From Vibrio hepatarius (GTDB lineage Bacteria > Pseudomonadota > Gammaproteobacteria > Enterobacterales > Vibrionaceae): 64,000 nucleotides of DNA. The notes beneath the pieces are model-generated. The model was not told the DNA's origin and made no database searches. It saw only the letters and a list, made by a program, of their open reading frames with translations. The stretch lies in the NCBI RefSeq assembly GCF_018860525.1, contig NZ_JAHKPM010000021.1, positions 56,031 through 120,030 on the forward strand. Reading direction: 5' to 3'. How positions within the stretch are numbered: position 1 is the stretch's first letter; each line of letters opens with the position of its first letter. This document shows positions 17,795 to 27,223 of this stretch, one piece after another. Both the position numbers and the translations under genes were made by a program.

Positions 17795-19159
17795 ATGAAT
17801 AAAAACAATCAAACACCAAGCAAAAGCGATGTATATCCAGAACTATCTCTGGATGTCATTACACGACAAGAACATAATATTTCTCGTAAACATATCAGTG
17901 ACAATGCATTGAAGGTGTTATACCGACTCCATGGCGCAGGCTTTGAAGCCTACCTTGTTGGTGGCGGCGTACGAGACTTATTGCTAGACCAAAGACCAAA
18001 AGATTTTGATATAGCGACAAATGCAACCCCTGAGCAAATTCGTCAGTTATTTAAGAACTGTCGTCTCATTGGCCGTCGCTTTAGGCTTGCACATATCATG
18101 TTTGGCCGCGATATTATCGAAGTCGCTACTTTTAGAGGTCACCACCAAGAGAGCAGTAAAAATATTTCTCAACAATCCAAAGAAGGGATGCTGCTTCGCG
18201 ATAACGTTTATGGAACCATAGATGAAGATGCAGAACGTCGCGATTTCACAATAAACGCCATGTACTACAACATTGGTGATTATGCTATTCATGATTATGC
18301 AGGCGGACATGGAGATCTTGAAGAACGGTTAGTTCGTTTGATTGGCGATCCTGAAACACGTTATCGTGAAGACCCAGTTCGCATGCTTCGTGCTGTTCGC
18401 TTTGCCGTTAAATTAGACTTCGATATTGAAGAAGACACTGCCGCCCCCATTGAAGAAATGTCTCAACTTTTACGAGACATACCATCGGCACGACTGTACG
18501 AAGAGTCTTTAAAAATGTTGCAATCAGGCTTTGGTTTGGAAACCTACCACCTGATGCGTGAATACAATCTATTTCAACAGTTGTTTCCTACTATTGCTGA
18601 GGACTTTACTCAAGACTACTCTTCCAAAACTGAGCAAATGCTTGACTTAGTTTTAGACTCTACTGATATCCGAATTGAAGAAGGCAAACGCATAAATCCA
18701 GCATTCATGTTTGCTGCTATGTTGTGGTATCCCCTTCTAGCGCGTGCTGACATGTTAATGGCAAAACGTAAGCTTTCAGATTACGACGCTATTATGGAGG
18801 CAAGCAATTATATTCTTGACGAACAAGTTCGTACCATTGCCATACCTCGTCGCCATACTGCGACTATTCGAGAAATTTGGCAATTACAGCTCCGAATGCC
18901 CCGTAGAACTGGGAAACGTGCTTTTCGCTTAATGGAACTTAACAAGTTTCGTGCAGGCTTCGATTTCCTTGAAATGAGAGGAGAAGTCGAAGCAGATGAA
19001 ACTCAGCAGCTGGCACAATGGTGGCAAACATTCCAAAATGCGGGGCGTGATATGAAACAAGCGATGGTTTCTGATTTAGATTCAGATACACCAGAACAAG
19101 GTAAGAAACGTCGTCGCAAGCCATCTCGCAACAAAAAGAACAAGGTTTCGCCCTCATGA
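17795..19159 (+). CDS. pcnB: Poly(A) polymerase I
   Basis: 454 residues of the class II nucleotidyltransferase superfamily. The active site is visible in LVGGGVRDLL and KDFDIATNA, followed by the RNA-binding region RRDFTINAMYY and RYREDPVRMLRAVRF. The C-terminus is strongly basic (GKKRRRKPSRNKKNK), as in E. coli PAP I. It adds poly(A) tails that speed RNA decay. An in-frame stop just upstream limits the start to this ATG or later ones; no strong ribosome-binding site is seen, which fits the low expression of pcnB in E. coli. It overlaps folK by ATGA. Confidence 0.95.
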   Translation: MNKNNQTPSKSDVYPELSLDVITRQEHNISRKHISDNALKVLYRLHGAGFEAYLVGGGVRDLLLDQRPKDFDIATNATPEQIRQLFKNCRLIGRRFRLAHIMFGRDIIEVATFRGHHQESSKNISQQSKEGMLLRDNVYGTIDEDAERRDFTINAMYYNIGDYAIHDYAGGHGDLEERLVRLIGDPETRYREDPVRMLRAVRFAVKLDFDIEEDTAAPIEEMSQLLRDIPSARLYEESLKMLQSGFGLETYHLMREYNLFQQLFPTIAEDFTQDYSSKTEQMLDLVLDSTDIRIEEGKRINPAFMFAAMLWYPLLARADMLMAKRKLSDYDAIMEASNYILDEQVRTIAIPRRHTATIREIWQLQLRMPRRTGKRAFRLMELNKFRAGFDFLEMRGEVEADETQQLAQWWQTFQNAGRDMKQAMVSDLDSDTPEQGKKRRRKPSRNKKNKVSPS

Positions 19160-19641
19160 GTACGGTTTATGTCGCTATTGGCAGTAATCTATCTGAACCA
19201 GTAGCTCAAACAAAAAGTGCCATTAATGCACTCAAGCAATTACCAAAATCTGAGTTCAAACGAAGCTCCATGCTATACACTAGCACGCCAATGGGGCCAC
19301 AAAACCAACCAGATTACATAAATGCCGTCGTCGAAATTCAAACAGAATTAACACCTATTGAACTACTCGACTGCACACAAGCTATTGAGCTAGAACAAGG
19401 GCGAGTTCGTAAAGACGACCGCTGGGGGCCCCGAACCCTAGATTTAGATATCATCCTTTACGGCAATGAGGTGATTAATTCCGAGCGTTTGACCATTCCT
19501 CATTACGGGATGAAAGAACGTGAATTTGTGCTTTTCCCACTCGCTGAAATCGCACCAAATATAACCCTCCCATGTGGGAGCAGACTAGAAGACTTAGTCT
19601 CTATTGTCTCAAAAAATGGTCTGCGTATTTGGCAATCATAG
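19156..19641 (+). CDS. folK: HPPK, 6-hydroxymethyl-7,8-dihydropterin pyrophosphokinase
   Basis: 161 residues, the usual length. It transfers pyrophosphate from ATP to 6-hydroxymethyl-dihydropterin in folate synthesis. All expected signature residues are present: the [18 protein letters not shown] block (Arg82/84, Trp89, Arg92, Asp95/97 in E. coli terms) and [11 protein letters not shown] (His115, Arg121). It starts inside the pcnB stop (ATGA), so translation is coupled, and is followed by panB. A second, divergent FolK-like gene lies at 58173-58670; this copy is clearly the canonical enzyme. Confidence 0.95.
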   Translation: MSTVYVAIGSNLSEPVAQTKSAINALKQLPKSEFKRSSMLYTSTPMGPQNQPDYINAVVEIQTELTPIELLDCTQAIELEQGRVRKDDRWGPRTLDLDIILYGNEVINSERLTIPHYGMKEREFVLFPLAEIAPNITLPCGSRLEDLVSIVSKNGLRIWQS

Positions 19642-19663
19642 CCAACTCCTTAAAGGTAAAATC

Positions 19664-20458
19664 ATGAAAAAAGTCACTATATCTGACCTGATGAAATGGA
19701 AGCAAGAAGGTCGTAAATTTGCGACCTCTACTGCCTATGATGCTAGCTTTGCTCAATTATTTGAAAGTGAAGAAATGCCCGTCCTTCTTGTTGGAGACTC
19801 CTTAGGAATGGTTCTACAAGGCGCTCCTGACACCTTACCTGTCACAATTGAGGATGTGGCCTATCATACTCGCTGTGTACGTACTGGTAGCCCTAATTGT
19901 CTTTTAATGGCTGACATGCCATTTATGACCTACGCCACACCTGAGCAGGCCTGTGAGAATGCAGCTAAGCTAATGCGTGCAGGAGCAAACATGGTCAAAA
20001 TTGAAGGAGGTGATTGGCTAGTCGAAACAGTAAAAGTATTAACAGAGCGTGCGGTACCTGTTTGTGTTCATCTAGGTTTAACTCCGCAATCGGTGCATAT
20101 TTTTGGTGGTTTTAAAGTTCAAGGACGTGACCAAGACAAAGCTGAACGTATCGTTCGCGATGCCATTGCTCTACAGGAAGCAGGAGCTCAAGTTATATTA
20201 TTAGAATGCATTCCTAGAGACCTAGCAGCGCGTATCACAGATATATGTGATGTACCCGTTATCGGTATTGGTGCAGGCAATGCTACAGATGGCCAAATAC
20301 TCGTCATGCACGATATGTTCGGAATATCAGTTAACTATATGCCTAAATTTTCAAAAAACTTCCTTGCTGAAACAGGAGATATGCGTAAAGCCGTCGCCAT
20401 GTATAAAGACGAAGTTGAAAGTGGTATTTTCCCTAGCAATACCCACACAATTGCGTAA
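19664..20458 (+). CDS. panB: 3-methyl-2-oxobutanoate hydroxymethyltransferase (ketopantoate synthase)
   Basis: 264 residues from ATG 19664, the same length as E. coli PanB, with an AAAGGT ribosome-binding site. A longer frame from 19604 overlaps the folK end and is disfavoured. Characteristic segments are [13 protein letters not shown] and GGFKVQGRD. The enzyme adds a hydroxymethyl group from methylene-THF to 2-oxoisovalerate, the first committed step to pantothenate and CoA, so placement beside folK links folate and pantothenate supply. The panC start follows 10 bp downstream. Confidence 0.96.
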   Translation: MKKVTISDLMKWKQEGRKFATSTAYDASFAQLFESEEMPVLLVGDSLGMVLQGAPDTLPVTIEDVAYHTRCVRTGSPNCLLMADMPFMTYATPEQACENAAKLMRAGANMVKIEGGDWLVETVKVLTERAVPVCVHLGLTPQSVHIFGGFKVQGRDQDKAERIVRDAIALQEAGAQVILLECIPRDLAARITDICDVPVIGIGAGNATDGQILVMHDMFGISVNYMPKFSKNFLAETGDMRKAVAMYKDEVESGIFPSNTHTIA

Positions 20459-20468
20459 GGACTTAAAG

Positions 20469-21371
20469 ATGCAAACTTTTGCCGAGATTGCCACATTACG
20501 TGAGCAAATTAAGCAGTACAAACGCGACGGTCGAAGCATCGCTTTTGTACCAACAATGGGTAATTTGCACGAAGGCCATCTAACATTGATGCGCAAAGCC
20601 CGTGAACATGCTGATGTTGTTATTGTCAGCATCTTCGTTAATCCCATGCAATTTGATCGCAGTGATGATCTCAGTAATTACCCAAGAACACTTGAAGACG
20701 ATCTCAACAAGTTGGGGAATGAAGGTATTGAACTGGTCTTTACTCCAGACCCAGAAGTTATCTACCCCAACGGAATAGAAAAACAGTCTTTTATTGATGT
20801 ACCTGGCTTATCTAATATCCTTGAAGGCGTCTCTCGCCCAGGTCACTTTCGCGGCGTAGCAACCGTAGTGACAAAGTTATTCAATATTGTTAATCCTGAC
20901 GTAGCACTTTTTGGTGAAAAAGACTTCCAACAGCTAACTATCATTCAAAAAATGACCACAGACTTAGCAATGGACATCAAAGTAATCAGCGTTCCTACAG
21001 TTCGTGAAGTTGATGGCCTTGCCATGAGTTCACGTAATAATTTGTTAACAATGGATGAACGTCAGCGTGCACCTGTTTTAGCGCGAACTATGCGCTGGAT
21101 AAGTAGTGCAATACGTGGCGGACGTGATGATTATGCATCAGTCATTGAAGATGCCAATGACCAACTTCGTGCTGCTGGGTTACAGCCCGATGAAATCTTT
21201 ATCCGTGACTCTCAAAATTTAGCAAGTGTGACAACTGAGACAACTCAGGCAGTGATCCTGATGTCAGCGTTTTTGGGCCAAGCTCGCCTTATCGATAACC
21301 AAGTTGTAGATCTTACAGTTGAAACAAAAGAAGAACTAATTTCAGAGCAATCTTCAGAAATACCTGAATAG
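20469..21371 (+). CDS. panC: Pantothenate synthetase
   Basis: 300 residues from ATG 20469, which lies 10 bp after panB with AAGG upstream; longer in-frame extensions run inside panB and are rejected. The HIGH-like motif is in [14 protein letters not shown], and the KMSKS-equivalent is in AMSSRNNLL. It condenses pantoate and beta-alanine using ATP. It is slightly longer than the 283-residue E. coli protein because of an acidic tail ending [13 protein letters not shown]. panD is not next to it here. Confidence 0.96.
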   Translation: MQTFAEIATLREQIKQYKRDGRSIAFVPTMGNLHEGHLTLMRKAREHADVVIVSIFVNPMQFDRSDDLSNYPRTLEDDLNKLGNEGIELVFTPDPEVIYPNGIEKQSFIDVPGLSNILEGVSRPGHFRGVATVVTKLFNIVNPDVALFGEKDFQQLTIIQKMTTDLAMDIKVISVPTVREVDGLAMSSRNNLLTMDERQRAPVLARTMRWISSAIRGGRDDYASVIEDANDQLRAAGLQPDEIFIRDSQNLASVTTETTQAVILMSAFLGQARLIDNQVVDLTVETKEELISEQSSEIPE

Positions 21372-21380
21372 ACAGGCAAG

Positions 21381-21423
21381 ATTAACCTGAATAAAGTCAA
21401 GCCTTGATCTTATTCAGGTTAAT
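21381..21423. terminator. Long hairpin terminator between panC and yadH
   Basis: A perfect 14-bp stem ATTAACCTGAATAA/TTATTCAGGTTAAT encloses a second small hairpin TCAAG-C-CTTGA. It sits between convergent genes, 9 bp after panC and 16 bp after yadH, so it probably serves both directions; the plus strand is followed by AATTTTATCTTTT. Confidence 0.7.
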
Positions 21424-21439
21424 AATTTTATCTTTTATT

Positions 21440-22210
21440 CTAACTTCTCAAACCAATTCCTTTTGACACCAAATAATGTGCAATCGCATAAAGTACGATA
21501 ACGAATACCGTCAAAACACTGAATGATGTAGCAATACTTACGTCAGAAATACCTAAAAAACCGTAACGAAAACCATTGACCATATACACAATTGGATTGA
21601 TTTTTGATACCCATTGCCAAAATTCAGGTAGTAAACTAATCGAATAAAAAACCCCACCAAGATAAGTAAGGGGAGTCAAAACAAAGGTAGGTATTATAGA
21701 AATATCATCAAATGTTTTTGCATAAACCGCATTGATTAAACCACCAAGAGCAAATACAACTGAAGTCATGAACACTGTCATAATAATTACCCCCCAATGG
21801 TCAATCTGAAGATCAACAAACAAGAGGGAAACTAAGGTTACGATTAGGCCAACCAATAGTCCACGAGTGACGCCTCCCATAACAAAGCCAATGATAATCA
21901 CATAATTAGGCACGGGAGCAACCAATAACTCTTCAATATTTTTCTGAAATTTAGCACTAAAAAATGAGGAAGCTACATTAGAGTATGAATTGGTGATCAC
22001 TGACATCATAATCAGGCCTGGAACAATATACTCCATATAACTGAACCCTCCCATTTCACCAATTCTCGACCCAATTAAATTACCAAAGATAATAAAATAT
22101 AACGTCATTGTAATAGCGGGCGGGACCAAAGTCTGAACCCAAATACGGGTAAACCTATGTATCTCTTTACTCATGAGACTACAAAACGCAGTCCAATATA
22201 GGCGGTACAT
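21440..22210 (-). CDS. yadH: ABC-2 type transporter permease YadH
   Basis: 256 residues from the ATG giving MYRLYWTAFCSL, with an AAGGGGGA ribosome-binding site that lies inside the end of yadG. Six hydrophobic segments and an ABC-2 domain are visible (LTPLTYLGGVFYSISLLPEF near the C-terminal third). It forms an exporter with the ATPase YadG, encoded one base upstream. Substrate is unknown in E. coli as well. The yadGH-can-hpt neighbourhood is conserved with enterics. Confidence 0.9.
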   Translation of the reverse strand: MYRLYWTAFCSLMSKEIHRFTRIWVQTLVPPAITMTLYFIIFGNLIGSRIGEMGGFSYMEYIVPGLIMMSVITNSYSNVASSFFSAKFQKNIEELLVAPVPNYVIIIGFVMGGVTRGLLVGLIVTLVSLLFVDLQIDHWGVIIMTVFMTSVVFALGGLINAVYAKTFDDISIIPTFVLTPLTYLGGVFYSISLLPEFWQWVSKINPIVYMVNGFRYGFLGISDVSIATSFSVLTVFVIVLYAIAHYLVSKGIGLRS

Positions 22211-22211
22211 A

Positions 22212-23126
22212 TTACTGTCCCCCTTGACGAACAATATTGACAAAAAGCTCTTCCAACCGATTAGCTTTATTTCGCATCGATAACACCTTAATTCCCTGAG
22301 AGGTTAACTGACTAAAAATGGTATTCAGCCCCTGACTCTTTTCAATTTCAATTTCGAGCGAGCCATTTTTTACATTCTGACTAGTTACACCATCCAACTG
22401 AGGTATTTCAACCCCCTCTTCTAAGTCGAGAATAAAAGTTTCCACATGAAGTTTATTAAGCAAAGATTTCATCGTCGTATTTTCGATCAGCTCACCTTTA
22501 CTAATAATGCCAATATTACGACACAACATCTCAGCCTCTTCGAGGTAATGTGTCGTTAGAATGATTGTGATCCCCTGCTGATTTATCTGTTTAAGAAACT
22601 CCCACATAGAACGACGTAGTTCAATATCAACGCCCGCAGTAGGTTCATCTAAAATCAATAGTTTAGGCTCATGAATTAAGGCCCTAGCTATCATTAGTCG
22701 CCGTTTCATTCCACCTGATAGGTTTCGAGCCCGTTCACTTCTCTTATCCCACAACTCAAGTTGGGTTAGATATTTTTGAGCTCTTTCCTTAGCAAGCTCT
22801 CGGGGCACCCCGTAATAACCCGCTTGTTGAAGGATAATCTGCTCTACTGTCTCAAACGGATTAAAATTAAACTCCTGTGGAACCAAACCAAGATGTTGCT
22901 TAGCTAATTCAAGACTTTGATCCATATCAAAACCAAACACTTTCACTCTTCCAGATGTCTTGTTAACTAGAGATGAGATCACTCCTATAGTCGTTGACTT
23001 ACCAGCACCATTGGGTCCAAGAAGGGCAAAAAAATCTCCTTGAGTAACATTCAGGCTAATACCTTTTAAAGCCTCAAATCCCCCCGAATATGTTTTGTGA
23101 AGCTGTTCTATTTCTAATGCGTACAT
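22212..23126 (-). CDS. yadG: ABC transporter ATP-binding protein YadG
   Basis: 304 residues from MYALEIEQLHKTYSGG; longer frames start at 23159 but lack a better ribosome-binding site and extend beyond the family N-terminus. Walker A GPNGAGKST, signature LSGGMKRR, Walker B LLILDEPTAG and a switch His in TTHYLEEAE are all present, so the ATPase should be active. The C-terminal 80 residues (VLSMRNKANRLEELF) match the YadG family. It pairs with YadH in an exporter of unknown cargo. Confidence 0.92.
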   Translation of the reverse strand: MYALEIEQLHKTYSGGFEALKGISLNVTQGDFFALLGPNGAGKSTTIGVISSLVNKTSGRVKVFGFDMDQSLELAKQHLGLVPQEFNFNPFETVEQIILQQAGYYGVPRELAKERAQKYLTQLELWDKRSERARNLSGGMKRRLMIARALIHEPKLLILDEPTAGVDIELRRSMWEFLKQINQQGITIILTTHYLEEAEMLCRNIGIISKGELIENTTMKSLLNKLHVETFILDLEEGVEIPQLDGVTSQNVKNGSLEIEIEKSQGLNTIFSQLTSQGIKVLSMRNKANRLEELFVNIVRQGGQ

Positions 23127-23470
23127 AGTATCCACTGTCATTAATAAGGCTAATTGCATATTTCAGTTAAGGTTTTCTTTAAGTAGAAGCGTTGATTACG
23201 ACAAAACATAGCCAACTTACCCAATACCACCACTACTAAAATGAGTTTATCTTTGAATTCAAGCTTACACAATAAATATTTCGGTCAATCTGGAAATATA
23301 GAATATTAATCTAATTACACTATATGAAATTCCATAATCCCCTCAATTACAACTGGGAATATTAGGGCTGACTGGGACATCAGATGAGTTAATTATCGTG
23401 ATAATTTGACGAGAACGAGGACCCAAGATTGTGTATAGTGGGATAATGTTCGTTAAGGAATAATTGTAAA
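23127..23470. promoter_or_regulatory. Divergent yadG-can intergenic region with a perfect palindrome
   Basis: 344 bp without a convincing gene. It should hold divergent promoters for yadG and can. The clearest element is AATTATCGTGATAATT at 23391-23406, a perfect 16-base palindrome 65 bp before can. Its half-sites are arranged outward compared with a Fur box (ATTATC then GATAAT), so it is more likely a site for another dimeric regulator. The can ATG has AAGGA upstream. No clear sigma-70 pair was settled on. Confidence 0.45.
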
Positions 23471-24130
23471 ATGCCGGAAATAAAACAGCTTTTTGAAAAC
23501 AACTCAAAGTGGTCTGAATCCATTAAGGCTGAGCGACCAGAGTACTTTACAAAACTAAAAGAAGGACAAAATCCTGATTTCCTATGGATTGGCTGCGCAG
23601 ATAGCCGAGTTCCAGCGGAACGCCTCACAGGTTTATATTCTGGTGAACTATTTGTACACCGAAATGTTGCAAACCAGGTGATTCATACTGATCTAAATTG
23701 CCTGTCAGTAGTACAATATGCAGTTGAAGTTCTGAAAGTAAAACACATTGTTGTCTGTGGCCACTATGGGTGTGGTGGCGTCAATGCCGCAATTGATAAT
23801 CCTCAACTGGGCCTAATCAATAATTGGCTATTACACATTCGTGACAACTACCGTAAATACAAAAACCACATTGAGTCTCTGCCACGTGATCAGTGGGGTG
23901 ATAAATTATGTGAAATTAATGTCGCTGAACAAGTCTATAACTTGGGCAACTCAACTATTTTACAAAGTGCTTGGGAACGTGGTCAAGAGATAGAAATCCA
24001 CGGCGTTGTCTATGGTATTGGAAATGGTAAATTACAAGATTTAGGGGTACGTTGCTCTAATCGTGATTCTCTAGAGTCAAGTCACCAAGAAGCTTTAAAT
24101 AACATTTTATCTTCGCCAGTACTTGGTTAA
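23471..24130 (+). CDS. can: Beta-class carbonic anhydrase
   Basis: 219 residues. The zinc ligands match E. coli Can numbering: C42 and D44 in GCADSRVP, H98 and C101 in CGHYGCGG; R46 forms the usual dyad with D44. It interconverts CO2 and bicarbonate in the cytoplasm and supplies bicarbonate for carboxylations in air. It lies between yadGH (divergent) and hpt (convergent), the same local order as in E. coli. Length and motifs are complete. Confidence 0.96.
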   Translation: MPEIKQLFENNSKWSESIKAERPEYFTKLKEGQNPDFLWIGCADSRVPAERLTGLYSGELFVHRNVANQVIHTDLNCLSVVQYAVEVLKVKHIVVCGHYGCGGVNAAIDNPQLGLINNWLLHIRDNYRKYKNHIESLPRDQWGDKLCEINVAEQVYNLGNSTILQSAWERGQEIEIHGVVYGIGNGKLQDLGVRCSNRDSLESSHQEALNNILSSPVLG

Positions 24131-24140
24131 AAAATCGACC

Positions 24141-24208
24141 ACTAAAAGCCCTGTCATGCATGAAGCTTTCTCATGAAGTTAGACATTTCATCTAATCAGG
24201 GCTTTAGT
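24141..24208. terminator. Inverted repeat between can and hpt
   Basis: ACTAAAAGCCCTG (24141-24153) pairs with CAGGGCTTTAGT (24197-24208) apart from one bulged A; 43 bases lie between the arms and contain smaller repeats such as ATGAA/TTCAT. It lies between convergent genes and may end both, but the long loop and lack of a strict U-run make this a weak call. Confidence 0.4.
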
Positions 24209-24232
24209 TAGCTCATCTAAGCAGCCGAAGGT

Positions 24233-24763
24233 TTACTCTTGCGGTATAACCTTGCCAATATAAGGTAAGTGACGATAGTTTTGCGCATAATCGATACCGA
24301 CGCCAACTACAAACTCATCAGGAATAGCAAAGCCAACCCAATCTATAGGCACTTCAACCTCACGGCGTGAAGGCTTATCCAAAAGAGTACAAATAGAAAT
24401 CGACTTAGGCTCACGTAAAGATAGTATCTCGCGTATTTTGTTGAGGGTGTTTCCTGTATCGATAATATCTTCGATGATCAACACATCTTTACCTTTGATA
24501 TCATCATCAAGATCTTTCAAAATTCTAACATCACGAGAACTTTCCATACTATTTCCATAGCTAGATGCTGTCATAAAATCGACTTGATGAGTTAATTCAA
24601 TTTTTCTCGTCAAATCAGCCATAAAGACAAATGATCCTCGCAGTAAGCCAACTAATACTAAATTTTCACTACCTTGGAAATAGGTTGTAATTTCTCGACC
24701 CAATTCACTTACCCTATCCTGAACCTTTTGTTCAGAAATCATTACTTCTATTGTATGCTTCAT
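24233..24763 (-). CDS. hpt: Hypoxanthine phosphoribosyltransferase
   Basis: 176 residues from [12 protein letters not shown], whose ATG has GAGGTTGAT just upstream; the track of codons before it is probably untranslated. The PRPP-binding motif is [14 protein letters not shown], and the purine loop near the C-terminus is [13 protein letters not shown]. It salvages hypoxanthine (and guanine) to nucleotides. The gene is divergent from the luxR-type regulator, the same arrangement as hpt-hapR in V. cholerae. Confidence 0.95.
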   Translation of the reverse strand: MKHTIEVMISEQKVQDRVSELGREITTYFQGSENLVLVGLLRGSFVFMADLTRKIELTHQVDFMTASSYGNSMESSRDVRILKDLDDDIKGKDVLIIEDIIDTGNTLNKIREILSLREPKSISICTLLDKPSRREVEVPIDWVGFAIPDEFVVGVGIDYAQNYRHLPYIGKVIPQE

Positions 24764-24924
24764 ATCAACCTCATTTTTCATTTAATGACAATTCATCAGG
24801 CAAGGAATTAACGACCAACCTAAGGTTTATGCACATATTTTATCATCACTATCTCATAGGTAAAACGTTTGCCTGATTAAAGGCTGCAATAAATATATGC
24901 AACTACATGATCTCCAGCACGGTA

Positions 24925-24944
24925 TTAATAAAAATGATTATTAA
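24925..24944. promoter_or_regulatory. Candidate LuxR-type autoregulatory site
   Basis: TTAATAA-AAATGA-TTATTAA is an inverted repeat ending 14 bp before the -35 box of the regulator. Its left half with flanks (TATTAATAAA) is close to the left half of the LuxR consensus TTATTGATAA; the right half fits poorly. Autorepression is known for V. harveyi LuxR; use of this site is inferred. Confidence 0.4.
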
Positions 24945-24958
24945 ATAAACTGAAATCG

Positions 24959-24987
24959 TTGACCTAATTGATATGCACCATTACACT
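24959..24987 (+). promoter_or_regulatory. Promoter of the luxR-type gene
   Basis: TTGACC (24959-24964) and TACACT (24982-24987) with a 17-base spacer. The predicted transcript has a leader of about 74 bases with a small hairpin GGGC-ATAA-GCCC at 25022-25033 and a GGCAAGGA ribosome-binding site. In relatives this leader is the target of Qrr small RNAs; I could not confirm pairing. The 304-bp hpt-luxR gap otherwise shows no gene. Confidence 0.55.
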
Positions 24988-25067
24988 CATACCTGCGAAA
25001 GCAATAATAATATTCTAATTAGGGCATAAGCCCATATATACAACTCAATTGGCAAGGAAATAAAACT

Positions 25068-25673
25068 ATGGATTCTATAGCTAAAAGACCGCGTACGCGT
25101 CTATCCCCACAAAAACGTAAGCAGCAACTAATGGAAATTGCATTAGAGGTGTTTGCTCGTCGTGGTATTGGCCGAGGCGGTCACGCTGACATTGCAGAAA
25201 TTGCACAAGTTTCTGTTGCAACAGTATTTAATTACTTCCCTACTAGAGAAGATCTGGTAGACGATGTATTAAACTACGTTGTACGTCAGTTCTCTAACTT
25301 CCTCTCTGACAACATTGACCTAGACATTCACGCTAAAGAAAACCTACGCAACCTAACTTCAGCCATGGTTGACCTAGTCGTCAATGACTGTCATTGGCTT
25401 AAAGTCTGGTTCGAGTGGAGTGCATCAACGCGCGATGAAGTATGGCCACTATTTGTAACGACAAACCGTACTAACCAGCTTCTGGTTCAAAACATGTTTA
25501 TCAAAGCAATTGAACGAGGCGAAGTCTGTGATATTCATGACCCCGCAGATTTAGCAACCCTGTTCCACGGCATCTGCTACTCACTATTTGTACAAGCAAA
25601 CCGTACTCAAGATGATGATTCAGTTAACCGTCTAACACAAAGTTATCTAGACATGCTTTGTATCTACAAATAA
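25068..25673 (+). CDS. luxR: Quorum-sensing master regulator, LuxR/HapR/SmcR/LitR family (TetR-type)
   Basis: 201 residues, nearly identical to V. harveyi LuxR over the first 65 (MDSIAKRPRTRLSPQKRKQQ onward) with a TetR helix-turn-helix at about 39-58 (HADIAEIAQVSVATVFNYFP). The ligand/dimer domain is conserved in part (WFEWSASTRDEVWPLF). It controls luminescence, protease, biofilm or virulence genes at high cell density in vibrios. The C-terminus ends at LCIYK, as in V. fischeri LitR, without the REHE-like tail of LuxR/SmcR. The local name (luxR, hapR, smcR, litR) depends on the species. This is not the unrelated V. fischeri LuxR. Confidence 0.93.
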   Translation: MDSIAKRPRTRLSPQKRKQQLMEIALEVFARRGIGRGGHADIAEIAQVSVATVFNYFPTREDLVDDVLNYVVRQFSNFLSDNIDLDIHAKENLRNLTSAMVDLVVNDCHWLKVWFEWSASTRDEVWPLFVTTNRTNQLLVQNMFIKAIERGEVCDIHDPADLATLFHGICYSLFVQANRTQDDDSVNRLTQSYLDMLCIYK

Positions 25674-25689
25674 AGCACTGACTGAAATG

Positions 25690-25722
25690 AAAGCCGCGTA
25701 TCAATGATAGGCGGCTTTTTTA
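25690..25722 (+). terminator. Terminator of the luxR-type gene
   Basis: A 13-bp stem with one mismatch (AAGCCGCGTATCA/TGATAGGCGGCTT) followed by TTTTTT, 17 bases after the stop. Confidence 0.9.
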
Positions 25723-25744
25723 TGCTCTCCTGATTTTAAAACAT

Positions 25745-25775
25745 AAAAAAACCGCTGAAATATCAGCGGTTTTTT
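25745..25775. terminator. Bidirectional terminator, mainly for lpd
   Basis: ACCGCTGA-AATA-TCAGCGGT flanked by six As and five or more Ts, 20 bases after the lpd stop on the minus strand. Symmetric tails allow action on both strands. Confidence 0.88.
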
Positions 25776-25795
25776 ATTTAAATGTAAGAAAAATA

Positions 25796-27223
25796 TTATT
25801 TCTTTTTCACTGCTTTCTTATTCGGTAAATCGGTAATAGATCCTTCGAAGACTTCAGCAGCTAGGCCAACTGACTCATGCAGAGTTGGGTGAGCATGGAT
25901 GGTTAATGCCATGTCTTCAGCATCACAGCCCATTTCAATGGCTAGACCAATTTCACCAAGTAGTTCACCACCATTTGTACCAACAATAGCACCACCAATC
26001 ACGCGATTAGTTTCTTTATCAAAAATCAGCTTGGTCATACCGTCAGCACAATCGGAGGCGATTGCACGACCAGATGCCGCCCAAGGGAAAGTCGCCACTT
26101 CGTACTTAATGCCCTCTTCTTTTGCTTCTTTTTCAGTTTTACCTACCCAGGCAACTTCTGGCTCGGTGTAAGCAATAGAAGGAATAACCTTAGGATCAAA
26201 GTAATGTTTCTTGCCAGCAATAACTTCAGCAGCAACATGCCCCTCATGCACCCCTTTATGGGCAAGCATTGGCTGACCAACGATATCGCCAATAGCAAAA
26301 ATATGGGGAACGTTTGTGCGTAACTGCTTATCAACATTGATGAAACCACGCTCATCTACTGCAACTCCAGCCTTTTCAGCGTCGAATAATTGGCCATTAG
26401 GTACACGACCGATTGCCACTAGAACAGCATCATAGCGCTCTGCATCAGCCGGTGCTTTTTTACCTTCCATTGACACATAAATACCATCATCTTTCGCTTC
26501 AACCGCTGTCACTTTTGTTTCAAGCATTAAAGTGAACTTATCTTTAACACGTTTAGTGAACACTTTAACAATATCTTTATCCGCCGCAGGGATGACTTGG
26601 TCAAACATCTCTACAACATCAACTTTTGAACCAAGAGACTGGTAGACGGTGCCCATTTCTAGTCCAATTATGCCACCACCCATAACTAATAACTTTTCTG
26701 GCACTTCTTTTAATTCTAGTGCATCAGTCGAGTCCCAAATACGAGGGTCATCATGTGGAATAAATGGTAGTTTGATAGGACGAGAGCCAGCCGCAATAAT
26801 CGCATTATCAAAGTTGACTAACGTAGATTCACCTTCACCTTCAACCTGAATTGAGTTAGGTCCAGTAAATTTACCGTAACCACTAACAACAGTCACATTA
26901 CGCATCTTAGCCATGCCGCTAAGACCACCAGTTAGCTGATTAACAACTTTCTCTTTCCAAATACGAATTTTATTGATGTCTGTTTGTGGCTCACCAAATA
27001 CAACGCCATGATCCGACATCGCTTTAGCTTCTTCAATTACTTTAGAAACGTGAAGAAGCGCTTTGGATGGGATACAGCCTACGTTAAGACATACGCCACC
27101 AAGAGTGCTGTAACGTTCGATAAGTACGGTTTCAAGACCTAAGTCTGCACAACGAAATGCAGCGGAGTAACCAGCAGGACCAGAACCAAGTACAACAACT
27201 TGGGCTTTAATTTCTTTGCTCAT
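25796..27223 (-). CDS. lpd: Dihydrolipoamide dehydrogenase (E3)
   Basis: 475 residues. FAD-binding GSGPAGYSAA near the N-terminus, redox-active C45/C50 in GGVCLNVGCIPSK, NAD-binding GGGIIGLEMG and the catalytic HAHPTLHES near the C-terminus. It reoxidises lipoyl groups in the pyruvate and 2-oxoglutarate dehydrogenase complexes and the glycine cleavage system. It is the last gene of pdhR-aceE-aceF-lpd. A 250-bp gap with a strong hairpin before it suggests it also has its own promoter, as in E. coli. Confidence 0.97.
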   Translation of the reverse strand: MSKEIKAQVVVLGSGPAGYSAAFRCADLGLETVLIERYSTLGGVCLNVGCIPSKALLHVSKVIEEAKAMSDHGVVFGEPQTDINKIRIWKEKVVNQLTGGLSGMAKMRNVTVVSGYGKFTGPNSIQVEGEGESTLVNFDNAIIAAGSRPIKLPFIPHDDPRIWDSTDALELKEVPEKLLVMGGGIIGLEMGTVYQSLGSKVDVVEMFDQVIPAADKDIVKVFTKRVKDKFTLMLETKVTAVEAKDDGIYVSMEGKKAPADAERYDAVLVAIGRVPNGQLFDAEKAGVAVDERGFINVDKQLRTNVPHIFAIGDIVGQPMLAHKGVHEGHVAAEVIAGKKHYFDPKVIPSIAYTEPEVAWVGKTEKEAKEEGIKYEVATFPWAASGRAIASDCADGMTKLIFDKETNRVIGGAIVGTNGGELLGEIGLAIEMGCDAEDMALTIHAHPTLHESVGLAAEVFEGSITDLPNKKAVKKK

